This document shows positions 1 to 21,363 of a DNA stretch of 64,000 bases, one piece after another. Source of the DNA: Macrotis lagotis (taxonomy: Eukaryota > Chordata > Mammalia > Peramelemorphia > Peramelidae); assembly GCF_037893015.1 (NCBI RefSeq), contig NC_133665.1:105987937-106051936 (forward strand), given 5' to 3'. The first letter of the stretch is position 1; each line of letters begins with the position of its first letter. The notes beneath the pieces were generated by a model, which was not told where the DNA came from, ran no database searches, and saw only the letters and a program-made list of their open reading frames with translations. Position numbers and translations under genes: made by a program.

Positions 1-10829
<10,829 letters not shown>

Positions 10830-11124
10830 CCTTCTTATTCTAGATTTTCAGATTAGGCTGACCCTGGACACCCTTCCACCTCAGTCCCACACCCAACCCC
10901 CTCAACTCTGGAGAGCTTGCATCCAAGTCCACACAGTCTCTCTTCCTTAGGCCACACAATTCAATGGCAAAACACATTTGCCTCTGGTCACAAGCCTGTT
11001 GAAGGAAGGGGAGGGACTGGGGGGAGCCACAGGAAAAAAAAAGATTCAACAGAACTGCGCTGGTGGGAAGGGATCATGGGATTCTCTTCCCAATCCATCT
11101 ACCTATAGGAGCTGTTTCTGATAG

Positions 11125-11206
11125 CTTGGCCTTTGTACTCACTCTATAAACAATCCCCCAAAGTGCTTTCATCACCCCTCACTGTGGAAAGCCAAATTGC
11201 GCAATC
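11125..11206. promoter_or_regulatory. MST1: Candidate liver transcription-factor cluster upstream of MST1
   Basis: Three motif matches lie in about 80 bases, 300-375 bp 5' of the MST1 ATG. They are TGGCCTTTGTACT at 11127-11139 (HNF4-like DR1), ATAAACA at 11146-11152 (exact FOXA RTAAACA) and ATTGCGCAAT at 11196-11205 (exact palindromic C/EBP site). MST1 is known to be a liver gene driven by HNF4. That these sites are bound here is inference. Confidence 0.45.
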
Positions 11207-11924
11207 TGTCTTTGTGGGAATCTCTAGTCAGGACAATATGAAGCCCTAAATAAAAACTTAGGAAAGGTCCAAACCCCAGGAACTCTCTTGCAAAATTCCT
11301 CCCTCTCTCCCCTTTCTCTTCCTAATGGATTGTGAGCTCAAAGAATGCTAGTCCTAAAAACAGTAATTGCAATTATTGATGGTTGAATAGGAATGTAGGG
11401 GAAAGGTTCACATCTGGAAGGGGAACAGAGACTTCAAGGTTGTTAAGTCTTTCTGAGGCTTGTCAAAATTTCCCAGTAAGGTCCAGGAAAACTAGCCTCC
11501 AGGAGCATAATGGGAGTTGAGAGGAATTCATTTATCCTAATCTGTGGGATCCAGGAGTCTTCCAGTTGAGGGGATGGAGAAACATGGCAGTGAGGTTGAG
11601 AAAGCTTTGGTAGTTGCCTGATGGGCTCACATGCTGGGTGTGTGTGGGGGGGGGGGCAGGGGAACACAACTATGGGCTAGGCGGGGATGTATTAATTAAC
11701 CATCAGGCCATGCTGATTAGGGCAGTCCCACAAAAAAGGATAAAGCTTCTCAGATGTTCCTGCAGTAGATGAATCTCTAGCAGATGGCTTTATCAACTTT
11801 GCTGAGAAAGGAGATCACAGTGAAACTTTTCTGTATGTCTTACCTATCAGTTCCCTCTAGTGTGGGAATGGGGACAAAGAATGATTACTCTTTGATTTTT
11901 TTCCCCTTATTATTTACAATGCTT

Positions 11925-12094
11925 GTTGTTTAGTTGTTTAGGAGAGTCCAACTCTTTGTGACCCTGTTGAGGCTTTTCTTGGCAAAGATAATATAGTGGT
12001 TTGCCATTTCCTTCTCAGTTCATTTTGCAGATGAAAAAAACTGAGACAACCTGGGTTAAGTAACTTGTCCAGTGTCATACAAGTAATAAATATT
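11925..12094 (-). repeat. CORE-SINE (MAR1-like), left part, split by the half-L1
   Basis: Contains 'gtccaactctttgtgaccctg', 'gtggtttgccatttccttct' and 'cattttgcagatgaaaaaaa', a pattern repeated at 22385 and 40585. The SINE is broken at its CAAGTAATAAATATT and resumes after the half-L1 at 15320. Confidence 0.8.
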
Positions 12095-12293
12095 TTTTTG
12101 TCTTTTAAATTTATTTTTTATTCTCATTTTGTACAAATTTTTTTTTTACATTAATAAAATATTCTTGTTTACAAGTAAACAAAATACCCCTCCTCCTCCC
12201 CCATGAATATAGATAGACTTGTTTGGGCGAAAAAAGTAAAGGGGAGAGGAAAAAAATTAAAATAAAAAAATAATAATAGTAATAATTGTAGGT

Positions 12294-12440
12294 ATGGGCA
12301 GGTGGCGCAATGGATGAAGCAACAGCCCTGGAGCCAAGAGCACCCGAGTCCACATCCAGCCTCGTAAACCCAACAATCACCCAGACATGTGACATGCAAG
12401 CCACCCGATCCCCACTGCCCTGCAAAAACCAAAAAAAAAA
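12294..12440 (+). repeat. SINE module 3 inside half-L1 copy A 3' region
   Basis: 'GGGCAGGTGGCGCAATGGAT ... GCCCTGCAAAAACC', antisense to the half-L1. Its 3'-side flank (CCTACAATT) matches the end of the single second module in copy B, so copy A has one module more than copy B. Confidence 0.78.
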
Positions 12441-12487
12441 AAAGAAAGAAAAAAAAGACCCAAAATAAAATAAAATAGTAATAATAG

Positions 12488-12632
12488 TAGGGGTGGCTGG
12501 GTGGCAGACAGAGCATTGGCCCTTGAGCCAGGAGCACCTGGGTCCAAATCTGGCTCCAGACACCCAAAGATCACCCCGCTATGTGGCCCCAGGCCGGCCA
12601 TCCAGCCCTACTTGCCCTGCACCCTCCCCCAA
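12488..12632 (+). repeat. SINE module 2 inside half-L1 copy A 3' region
   Basis: 'GGTGGCTGGGTGGCAGACAG ... GGGTCCAAATCTGG ... TTGCCCTGCA', a SINE relative antisense to the half-L1. Its 5'-side flank matches that of the single second module in copy B. Confidence 0.78.
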
Positions 12633-12838
12633 ATAATCATAACAAAAAATGTGCTTGAGTCTTTGTTCCAACACCAACAACTCTGTCATGGGTAGATCTC
12701 ATTCTTTATGATAAGTCCATCATAAAAGTTATTTCCATATTTTTCCACCATTGCCATTGCTGATCGCAACTCCCTCCTTTCTTATTTCTCCACTACCATG
12801 TACTCTATTTTCTCTCTCCTTTTACTATGACTCTGCTG

Positions 12839-12985
12839 TAGGGTAGCTGAGTGGCACAGCAGACAGATCCTTGGTCCTGGGGCCAAGAAGCCCTGAGCCC
12901 CCATACCACCCCTTAGGCCCAGAATCCACCTGGCCCTGTGGTCCTGGGCAGGCCTTCCATTCCCAGCCCCTTGCAAGAAGTAAGA
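12839..12985 (+). repeat. SINE module 1 inside half-L1 copy A 3' region
   Basis: Diverged GC-shifted SINE (GTAGCTGAGTGGCACAGCAG ... CCTTGCAAG), antisense to the half-L1. Its homologue in copy B is at 50315-50458, so it is part of the family structure. Confidence 0.75.
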
Positions 12986-13461
12986 AAGAAAATGTGTTAT
13001 ATCTGGCCACTCTCCCCCCATGGTCCATCCTCTCCTCCTGTATTCACATCCCCACCCCTTCCCCCTGCTCCCCCCTCCTTCTTACTCCAGATGTCTATAC
13101 CCCATTGAGTATATTTGTTGTTTCCTCTCCTAGCCATCTCTGATGAGAGCAAAGGTTCCCTCATTCCCCCTTGCCTCCCCCCTTCCATATCATTGCAATA
13201 GCTCATTGTAATAAAAAAAAATCTTATGTGAAATATCTTGGACTATTCCCCCTCTCCTTTTTCTTTCTCCCATTCCATTTCCCTTTTTTTTCCTATTGAC
13301 TCCATTTTTACACCATATTTTATCTTCGAATTCAGCTTTCTCCTGTGCTTCAACTATAAAAGCTCCCTCTACCTGCTCTATTAACTGAGAAGGTTCATAT
13401 GAGTATTACCAGTGTCATTTTTCTATGCAGGAATACATGCAGTTCGTTCTCATTAAGTCCC

Positions 13462-14574
13462 TCATATTTCCCCCCTCTCCTCCAATCTCCATGCTTCACC
13501 TGAGTCCTGTATCTGAAGATCAAACCTTCTGTTCAGCTCTGGCCATTCCAAAAGGAACCTTTGAAATTCCCCTGGTTCATTGAAAGTCCATCTTTTTCCC
13601 TGGAAGAGGACATTCAGCCTTGCTGGGTAGTTCATTCTTGGCTGCATTCTAAGCTCTCTTGCCTTACGGTATATTGTATTCCAAGCCCTATCAGCTTCCA
13701 GTGTAGCTGCTGCTAAGTCCTGTGTGATCCTGACTGCAGCTCCACGATATTTGAATTGTGTCCTTCTGGCTGCTTGTAATATTTTCTCTTTGACTTGGGA
13801 GTTCTGGAACTTGGCTATAATATTCCTAGGGGTTGGTTTTTTGGGATCTCTTTCTCTGGGGGATTGGTGGATTCTCTCCATTTCTATTTTGCCCTCTGCT
13901 TCTAGAATATCAGGGCAATTTTCCTGTAGTAATTCTTTGAAAATGATGTCAAGGCTCTTTTCCTGATCATGACTTTCAGGTATTCCAATATTTTTTAAAT
14001 TATCTTTCCTAAGTCTGTTTTCCATATCAGTTGTTTTTTCAATGAGATATTTCACATTTTCTTCTAATTTTTCTTTTTTTTTGGTTTTGAAGTATTGATT
14101 CCTGATTTCTGTTAAATTCATCAATCTCCCTGAATTCTATTCTTTGTCTGAAGGATTTGTTCTCCTCAGAGTTTTCTTATCTCTTTTTCCATCTGGCCAA
14201 TTTTGCTTTTTAAAGCATTCTTCTCCTCAATAACTTTTTGAACTGTTTTATCCATTTGACCTAAGCTGGTTTTTAGCATGCTATTTTCTTCAGCATTTTT
14301 TTGGATTTCCTTGACTAAGCTGCTGACTTCATTTTCATGTTTTTCCTGCATCTCTCTCCTTTCTTTTCCCAGTTTTTCTTCCAACTCCCTCATTTGATTT
14401 TCAAAGTCTTTTTTGAGCTCTATCATAGCCTGAGCCCAATTTCTGTTTTTCTTGGAGTCTTTAAGGTGCAGGAGCTTGTGCTTCCTCATCTTCAGACTGA
14501 GTATTTTGGTCCTTCTTGGGCTCATTTGCAAAATATTTCTCAATAGTCTTCTTTTTGTTTCTCTGCTTGCTCAT
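13462..14574 (-). pseudogene. L1-type ORF1p, frame-broken, in half-L1 copy A
   Basis: RNA-binding ORF1 protein of the L1 class. It starts MSKQRNKKKTIEKYF at 14574, with a charged N-terminus. A frame break near 14461 (TAA after APAP) is followed by a coiled-coil segment (about 14166-14460: [27 protein letters not shown]). A stop at about 14166 is followed by the RRM/C-terminal part (13462-14124), which contains RLRKDNLKNIGIPE, the L1 ORF1 signature. At least two breaks mean no intact protein is made. This is retrotransposon sequence, not a host gene. Confidence 0.9.
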
Positions 14575-15320
14575 TTTCCCAGCCTGGGCCTGGTTTGGGG
14601 TGTTTCTTGAGTTTTGGGGACACTCCCACAAGGGTCTCAGTGTGTGAGGTTCTGTCCTCCCTCCTGGTCTGTGAATGACCATAAGCGCCCCCCCTCTGCC
14701 AAGGGGCTGATGTGGGGGGGGCTGCTGTTCTGTGGGGGGGCCTAGACTGCGGTCAGGATCTGAATGTGGTCAGAGCCCCAGAGTCCTGTTTCAGGGGCAG
14801 AGGACAGAACTAGGCAGTCTCTCTTCACTCCCCTTCCTCAGCTCAATGGGCTCATGCCCTGGGGGCTCCTGCTTACTGGCTCTGCCTGCTTCTGCTTCCT
14901 GGATCAGGGCTGGGGAAAGACGAAGCTGCTTGCTGTGTGCCCTGAGGGCTGGGCTCCACGTGCTCGCTCTGACAGAGGTCCCCCACTGTTCCCCCACTTT
15001 GTGCTCGGTGCTCCTCGGGGTGCAGCTCAGGAGACTCCCCTGCTGCTGTGAGCTGAGACCCCCAGCGCCCTGGGGCTGCCTTCGGGAGGCTGAGGTTCTT
15101 TGGCTCTGGTGGGCCACCCCTCTGGCGGGCCGCCTCTCCGACCCCGGGGAGCAGAGCCTTTCTGCTCTTTTCCAGGTTACCTTGAGGAGGAGAACTGCCT
15201 CACTGGGTCCCTTTGTGGGTTCTGTCTCTCGAAAGTTTAGTTAGAGTCCTTAGCTGATGAATTTTATCAGAGAGCTCCTAAGACTCGATCCCTTCTGGTC
15301 GTCATCTTGGCTCCGCCCCC

Positions 15321-15415
15321 AAGTAATAAATATTTAAGATTGAATTTGAACTCAGGTCTTCCAAGCTAGTCACTCTATATACTCTTTGCCACCTGGCTGC
15401 CCTTGACTTCATTAT
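15321..15415 (-). repeat. CORE-SINE (MAR1-like), right part
   Basis: Continuation of the 11925 SINE after the half-L1: 'gaatttgaactcaggtcttcc' to 'gccacctggctgccc'. Confidence 0.8.
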
Positions 15416-15944
15416 TTATTGAGGTGGTTCCAGGATAATCTTGGGGGGATTGTTTTCTTTTCATTGACTCAGTTTGCCTTCCTGCAACTTCTACCTCATC
15501 TCTCCCTTCTAGTACAACAAATTAGAGGTAGCTTGGAGGGTGGAAAGTTTGGAGTTAGAGGTTCTGTCTATAAATCTTTGCTCTTTCATTTACTACCTGT
15601 GTGGCTTTGGTCAAGTCTCTAAACATTTCTGGGCATACTCCCTTATCTGTAAAATAAGGGAAATGGACAAAATTCTCCAATGGTCTTTGTAGAAATAAAT
15701 CAATGATGCTGATTCATCTTTCACTTAAAAGCCATGCAAATACTTGAAAACAGCTGTCATGTCTCCCCAACTCAAATTCCCCTCAAGTCTTCTCTTCTCC
15801 AAGGTAAACCTTCCCAGTTTTTTCAACTCTTTTCCCCTGCTTCCCACTATGAGATAACTGTAATTTGAGAGAGTCCCATAGAATAGAGAGTCTGGAGCTC
15901 TTAGTCCCAGTAACAAAAGTCTCTAGATTTAATTTCCTCACTCT

Positions 15945-16535
15945 TCTTCAGAAAATTGCAGTTGATGGGACATTAATTCATTGTTGGTGGAGTTGTGAAC
16001 TGAGCCAACCTTTCTATAGAGAAATTTGGAATTATACTCAAAGGGCAAAAAAACCCTGTGTAATCCCTTTGATGCAATAGCACTACTAGATATGTATCCC
16101 AAAGAGATCACAGAAAAAGGGTAAAAAAAACCCCACATTACAAAAATATAGTTCTTTTTGTAGTGCTAAAGAATTGGAAATTGAAGAATTGTTCATCAAT
16201 TGAGGAATGACTGAACAAATTGTAGTATATAAAAGCAATGCAAAACTATTGTTCCATAAGAAATCTTGAGGAACAGAACTTCAGAGTAGCCTAGAAAGAC
16301 TTGCATGAACTGATACTGAATGAAGTGAGCAGAACCAAAAGAACATTATACACACTAACAGCAACATTGTGTGCTGATCAGGTATGATGGAGTTGTTCAT
16401 TTTAGCAGTACCATAATCAAAGACAATTCTAAAAGACTTGTGATGGAAAATACCATCTGTATTCAGAGAAGGAACTGTGGAGTTTAAAGGCAGACCAAAG
16501 CTTACTATCTTTACTTTCTAAAAGTTGTCTTATGC
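15945..16535 (+). mobile_element. L1 3'-end fragment (ORF2 C-terminus and 3' UTR)
   Basis: 'cattgttggtggagttgtgaactga' and 'cttgcatgaactgatactgaatgaagtgagcag' are hallmark 3' regions of therian L1 ORF2. Decayed by stops; 5' truncated. Confidence 0.85.
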
Positions 16536-16544
16536 ATTATTTTG

Positions 16545-16600
16545 AAACAGAGAATAGAGAAGCATAGACTCTTAGGATATAGACCTAAAAGGGACCTCAG
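16545..16600 (+). repeat. Inverted repeat, left arm
   Basis: 56 bases whose reverse complement matches 17243-17298 with three mismatches by my count (about 95%). The 642-bp spacer holds an L2-like stretch. Confidence 0.85.
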
Positions 16601-16859
16601 GACTCATAGATCTACATTTTGGCAGTTTATAAATGTTTGTTGAATGCTGAGGTGTCTACTGGCTATCCCTTCTGCCTCAGCTAAGCATGGGGTTCGAGTC
16701 TTATCATCACCCTCTTTCTGCAGTCTTATCAGCTGCCAGATGTTGGGTAGAGCTGATCCACAGAGGTTATGGTCCCTCATATCCACCCTACATGCGTGGA
16801 CACTCAACAGAACAAAACTTAATGAGAGATAAATGATTCCTTACCCTCACTCTAATTCT

Positions 16860-17045
16860 ATTCAATGTTATTCAATTGAGCAAATATTTATTAAGCTCCT
16901 GTCACATACAAAAGCCTACAGTAGGGAGTAGATACAATGATAAAATACAGACCCTGCTCTTAAGGAGCTTACAATCTAATGGGGGGGGAATAAACATTAG
17001 GATGTAAAAATCTTTAGCATGAGAGAGTAAGATGAGTAGAAGAGA
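16860..17045. repeat. L2-like LINE fragment
   Basis: 'aaatatttattaagctcctgt ... ctcttaaggagcttacaatctaatgggg', the pattern of old mammalian L2 3' ends. Confidence 0.55.
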
Positions 17046-17242
17046 TTTTCATGCAAAATGTGATGAGAAATGAGTCAAGAGAGAGAGGGTGGGAAGAGGT
17101 TGAAAAGCAAGAAATGAAACAAGTCAGAAGATCTAGATTTACTACTTTCCCTCTCTGGGTCTTAGGGCCAACCACACCCTCTCCAGGCTCCTCTGGACTT
17201 GTTTCCTTATCTGGAAGATGAGAACATAGATCAAGATGAGCT

Positions 17243-17298
17243 CTGAGGTCCCTTTTAGGTCTATATCCTCAGAGTCTATGCTTGGCTATTCTCTGTTT
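17243..17298 (-). repeat. Inverted repeat, right arm
   Basis: Reverse complement of 16545-16600 (CTGAGGTCCCTTTTAGGTCT at its left end). Weaker similarity continues about 20 bases inward. Confidence 0.85.
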
Positions 17299-17596
17299 AA
17301 AAATGACTCCTGATTCTGACATTTATGCTTCTCTAAATGGGGCTGCTGATCCAGACCAGATCTCTGGTCCTCAGTGGTCTAGAAAGCTTAGTAAGAAGAT
17401 TTTAGTGTTGTGTGTGGTCTCATTGTTACAAATTAATCCTCAGAAAGTTGCCTCAGGTTGAAAGCACACTGAGCATGAGCAATCATCTAAAATTGTAATT
17501 CTCAAGCTCTCATTCAAGTGTTTACTTTTTACTGACTAACCAAAGAGTTCATTAGTTAATTTTTGTGTGTGTGTGTGGGGTGTATTTATTTATTTA

Positions 17597-17738
17597 TTTT
17601 TTTACAAGGCAATGGGATTAAGTGGCTTGCCCAAGGCCACACAGCCAGGTAATTATTAAATGTCTGAGGTCAGATTTGAACTCAATTCCTCTTAACTCCA
17701 GGGTCAGTTCTCTATCCACTGCACCACCTAGTAACCCT
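17597..17738 (-). repeat. tRNA-derived marsupial SINE, intergenic
   Basis: Antisense: 'ACAAGGCAATGGGATTAAGT' to 'CACTGCACCACCTAGTAACCC'. It follows a (TTTA)n stretch. Confidence 0.88.
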
Positions 17739-18081
17739 TGAGTGTATTAGTTTAAAGCAAAAGACAGTTTATCAAATAGCTTAGTAAACAAAATTTTGAG
17801 AAAAGATCCTTCTCTCCATGCACATGAGACACATTCCTCCACATGTAAAGGAAGCCATGTACATGGAGAATGTGGCAGAAAGGGAAAGCACACACCTGTC
17901 TAAAGAGCACAAACAGAAAGCTCCCACTTTGGAGTATATGTGGTCAAGGCCAAATGTGGCAACTCACACCTCTAAAGCTACAGAGCTTTTAATATCGGCT
18001 AACTAATCAATCCCCAAGCATTTAATAAGTTACTACTATTATAAGATACTGCAGTAAGTGCTGAGGACAAAAAAATAAAGA

Positions 18082-18237
18082 AGCTAGGTGGTGCAGTGGA
18101 TAGAGCACCAGCCCTGGAGTCAGGAGGACCTGAGTTCAAATCCGACCTCAAACACTTAATAATTACCTAACTGTGTGACTGTGGGGCAAGTCACTTAACC
18201 CCATTGCCTTGTGAAAAACCAAAAAAAAAAAAAAAAA
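18082..18237 (+). repeat. tRNA-derived marsupial SINE, intergenic
   Basis: Sense copy with a visible A box (TGGTGCAGTGG), B box (AGTTCAAATCC) and a 17-base A tail. Confidence 0.9.
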
Positions 18238-18239
18238 GA

Positions 18240-18470
18240 ATGAAATTCAATTCAATAAATATTAGGTGCCTGCTATGTGTTAAATAGCAAGCTAAGCACT
18301 GGGGATACAATTAAGAAGACAGATTGTCCTTGCCCTCAAGGAACTTACAATCTATTGAAGATGACAAGTACAACCATAAATATGTACAATATAAACATAA
18401 AGTGAACAAATACAAAGTAGTTGCATGTAAGGTAGTATGGGAGTTGGAGTTCTAGCAATTAGGAGAATCA
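18240..18470. repeat. L2-like LINE fragment
   Basis: 'ctaagcactggggatacaatt ... ccctcaaggaacttacaatct', L2 3'-type sequence. The flank to about 18720 may belong to the same old element. Confidence 0.5.
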
Positions 18471-19074
18471 GGAAAAGTATAAAACAAGATTAGGCTTGAA
18501 ATATATTTTAAAGAGAAAGACAACAAACTGGGATAATGAAGAAGGGTATTCCAGGAATATGGGACAACTAATGCAAAGGCACAGAAAAGGGGTGGTGTGC
18601 TCTAAGACTTTTAGAGCACCTTGTGGTCAGACAGGTAGGAGGAAAATCAGGAGAGAACAATGGCATGAAAACCTAGATGTTAGAGATCATGCAAGAGGAG
18701 AGGGTCTAATATAGCAAACAGGTTGAAAAGGAAAGGAACTGAGAAAAGACCATCAGATCTGATATGAGATCCTTGGTGATTTTGGAGAGCAGTTTTAATT
18801 GAGTGATGAAGTTGGAAACCAGAATGTAAAGGGTTGAAGACTGCCAAAGAATGAACATAGTGGATGTACACAGTTTTTTTCCCCCAAGAGTGATTGAAAA
18901 TGGAGAAGAGATATAGTAGTTTGAGGGATTGACAGGGACTAGTGTTTTTGAAGCATTGGGGGAAACTATGCATATTTGAAGGAAATAGGAAAGAAACCAG
19001 TTAGATAGAAATTGAAGATGTAGGAGGAAAAAATTGAGGATGAAATCTGCTGGACATAGGAGGGGAGGGGATTA

Positions 19075-19330
19075 TTGTTGTTGTGGTCTTTTCTTCTCAA
19101 AGAAGACCATGACATAAAGGAGGTGATGCCATGACATGCACTTGAAATGCATTTTAGTGAGGTTCTGTGCAAAGTCACCAACCTCACTTTCTCCTCTAGA
19201 ACTAACTGGGTTGGAGATGGCCTTGGATGTGAGGCTGCTAGTAAGTGTCAAATGTCTGAGGCTGGATCTGAACTCAGGTTCTTCTTACAGTGGCAGCACT
19301 CTATCCATTGTACCTCAGCAAGGAGAAAGA
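19075..19330 (-). repeat. Second marsupial SINE type ('AGAAGACCATGACAT' family)
   Basis: 'ttctcaaagaagaccatgac ... gaggtgatgccatgacatg ... cactttctcctctagaac', ending in an antisense tRNA-like head ('cactctatccattgtacc'). The same element recurs at 25034 and 29700. Confidence 0.75.
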
Positions 19331-19419
19331 TCACTTCTAAGTCAGGGACTAAAGGAAAGGAAAGATAATGGGAAAGGATGATGGGGGGCGGTGATCTATT
19401 GGGAGAGAATTCTGGTCTT

Positions 19420-19600
19420 GGAAATAGGAAGTCTTGAACTGGAATCCTGTTTCATCCACTTGCAAATTGTGAGACCCTGGACAAGTCACCATCTCCCTCA
19501 CTTTCCTACCCCACAGGGTTGTTGTGAGGACCAAATGTGATAATTTATGTAAGTGCTTTGCCAGACCTTAAAGTACAATATAAACACTAGCTATTTTTAT
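19420..19600 (+). repeat. MIR/THER1-like fragment
   Basis: 'gtgagaccctggacaagtcac ... cccacagggttgttgtgagga ... taagtgctttgcc' old SINE pattern. Confidence 0.6.
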
Positions 19601-19609
19601 CGAGATAAA

Positions 19610-21200
19610 GAGAATGAAAGTAGTTCACATCTTATGGTCTTAGTTTTCTCACTAAAGAGCCAATATCCTCACCTGTGTACTAGCATGTATCATAAAGTGT
19701 GGGAGATTTGAGGACAGAAGAGGAGTTTTATGATAGCTTTTGTAGGGACTAATGAAGTTGGAACAATAGGTCTGCCTTGCTTCCATAAGGACCCAGTTGA
19801 ATTATATGAATTGAAGTGTATCTGGTCAAGAGTTGTATGATTATCCTTCAGTTGCATTTCCTTGTGAGCAGGAGAAGAGGAAAGGAATAGCTTGAATAAC
19901 CCAGATCTGAGATATAGAAAGAAATGAGTGGCAACAGAATATTGGGAACAGAGGATCGTAAAACAGTCCATCCTATTGTCTGGGTATCTCATCTTGGCAG
20001 TTTAACCCCTTCAGGATCACATGTTTCTCTCTCTCTTGTCATCTGCTCAGAAAGCTTCTTCTTGATGGAAATAGTGGGACTTGCAGGTTTATAAACCACC
20101 ATATCCATCCAAGCAACCAGTAAAAGCTAACAGAATACCCCAGATTAACATATTCTTTTGTCCTCTTTTCTCTTAGTGCTTACTAGAAAGCCTAAATCCC
20201 AGAAAACTATCAGAATTGAGGTTATGAAGTCACCTTATCTGCTGAAGGGAGGATGGATTAGAGTGGGGAGAGACTTGAGACAGGCTATTTTTAAATTAAT
20301 TTCTTTATACATAACTGATTTTATGTACATAATTGATGTTACAATACATAAGTTATTTTCAACTGTGCAGTCAATGTTGCAAACTAAATTAGAAGGTAGC
20401 AAAAGTATATTGTAAATGTTGATAAAAACTACATAGCATTCATGGGTACATTTTTATATGAGTATTGGCTTTGTAGTGTTTTCAAGTTATGTTCTCAAAC
20501 AAAATGCCCACGATTAAAGGAAAAAATATACAAACCACATGGATTTGACTCCATTAAAAACACAGTTGGCAGAGTCCTAGCTCTGGATCACTACTTGCCC
20601 CCCAACTTCTGGAGGGGTCAGATTGGCACCACCCAGCGCCACCCTCAACACAGACAGGCTATTATAATCCTGCGGGTGTGAGGAGGAAGGCATGGTGATT
20701 GTTTCAGAGAGTTGAGCATGAACGCCAACTTGGCTATGACCCCAAGGGACTGGGAGGGTGATGTGGCCCTCTTGGATAATAGGGAAAGGAGGAGGGAGGA
20801 GGATTTAGGGGAAAGACATGGCAAGTTGCAGACATCTCCTGAACCTCCAGATAGAGAAATCTGGAAGTCCGTTGGAGATGTGAGATGGGAGGTTGGAATA
20901 GGAAAAGTTAGATTTGAGAATCATCAGTATATAACCATTAAATCCAGGGGAGCAGCTGAGATCACTTAGTGAGGTAGCAGAGATGGAGAAGAGAAGAGGG
21001 TCCCAGATGGAACTCTGAGTCCTACAGTAGAGGCTGTGTTCTGGAGAAGGAGACTTAAGCAGTAGTCAGATAGGAAGGAGACTCATCATTATGTGCAATG
21101 AATTTATTCTGTATTTATCTTGTACATAGTTGTTTGCTGAGCTCCTTGGGAGCAGCTACTGTCTTTTGTCTTTGTATCCCTAGCGCTTGGGCCAAATAGG
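19610..21200. other. Intergenic stretch, no gene seen
   Basis: No exon, retrogene or young repeat that I can support. An AT-rich part near 20285-20440 may be decayed LINE, and 21100-21205 looks like an L2 or MIR tail. Confidence 0.4.
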
Positions 21201-21213
21201 CACTGAATAAGCA

Positions 21214-21363
21214 ACTCTCTCTCTTTCTTATTTATTTTTTTGCAAGGCAGTGGGGTTAAGTGGCTTGCCCAAGGCCACGCAGCTAGGTAATGAGGACGTG
21301 TCTGAGGCCGCCTCCCGACTCCCGGGCCGGGGCGCTGTCCACTGCACCACCCAGCCGCCCCTC
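21214..21363 (-). repeat. SINE abutting the RNF123 CpG island, body GC-enriched
   Basis: Antisense SINE: 'TTTGCAAGGCAGTGGGGTTA' to 'CACTGCACCACCCAGCCGCCCC', with the AATAAGCA duplication at 21206-21213 and 21364-21371. The half nearest the island reads GGCCGCCTCCCGACTCCCGG where other copies have the AT-richer GGCCGGATTTGAACTCAGG-type sequence. Confidence 0.88.

Larger units (their letters stand above)
12095..15319 (-). mobile_element. Full-length half-L1 (HAL1-type) retrotransposon, copy A
   Basis: About 3.2 kb in minus orientation, flanked by the 15-base target duplication CAAGTAATAAATATT (12080-12094 and 15320-15334, first base ambiguous). It starts GGGGGCGGAGCCAAGATGAC at the right edge, like an intact L1-type 5' end. 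A GC-rich 5' UTR of about 0.75 kb follows, then a decayed ORF1, then about 1.4 kb of 3' region with three antisense SINE modules and an A-rich end. No reverse transcriptase or endonuclease (ORF2) sequence lies between ORF1 and the 3' end. Copy B at 47833 has the same structure, so lack of ORF2 is a family trait, not a private deletion. Half-L1 families are known in opossum; the exact subfamily name is not checked. Mobilisation by L1 machinery is inferred. Confidence 0.88.

Noticed and set aside
13462..14124. 220-codon ORF as a host gene
   Set aside because: It is the C-terminal part of an L1-type ORF1 within a retrotransposon with target duplication.
14590..15310. GC-rich block as a CpG-island promoter of a host gene
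   Set aside because: It is the 5' UTR of half-L1 copy A and is matched by 47850-48540 in copy B.
18082..18237. tRNA gene with A and B boxes
   Set aside because: The boxes belong to the tRNA-derived SINE head; no cloverleaf or anticodon arm is preserved and the unit is repeated many times.
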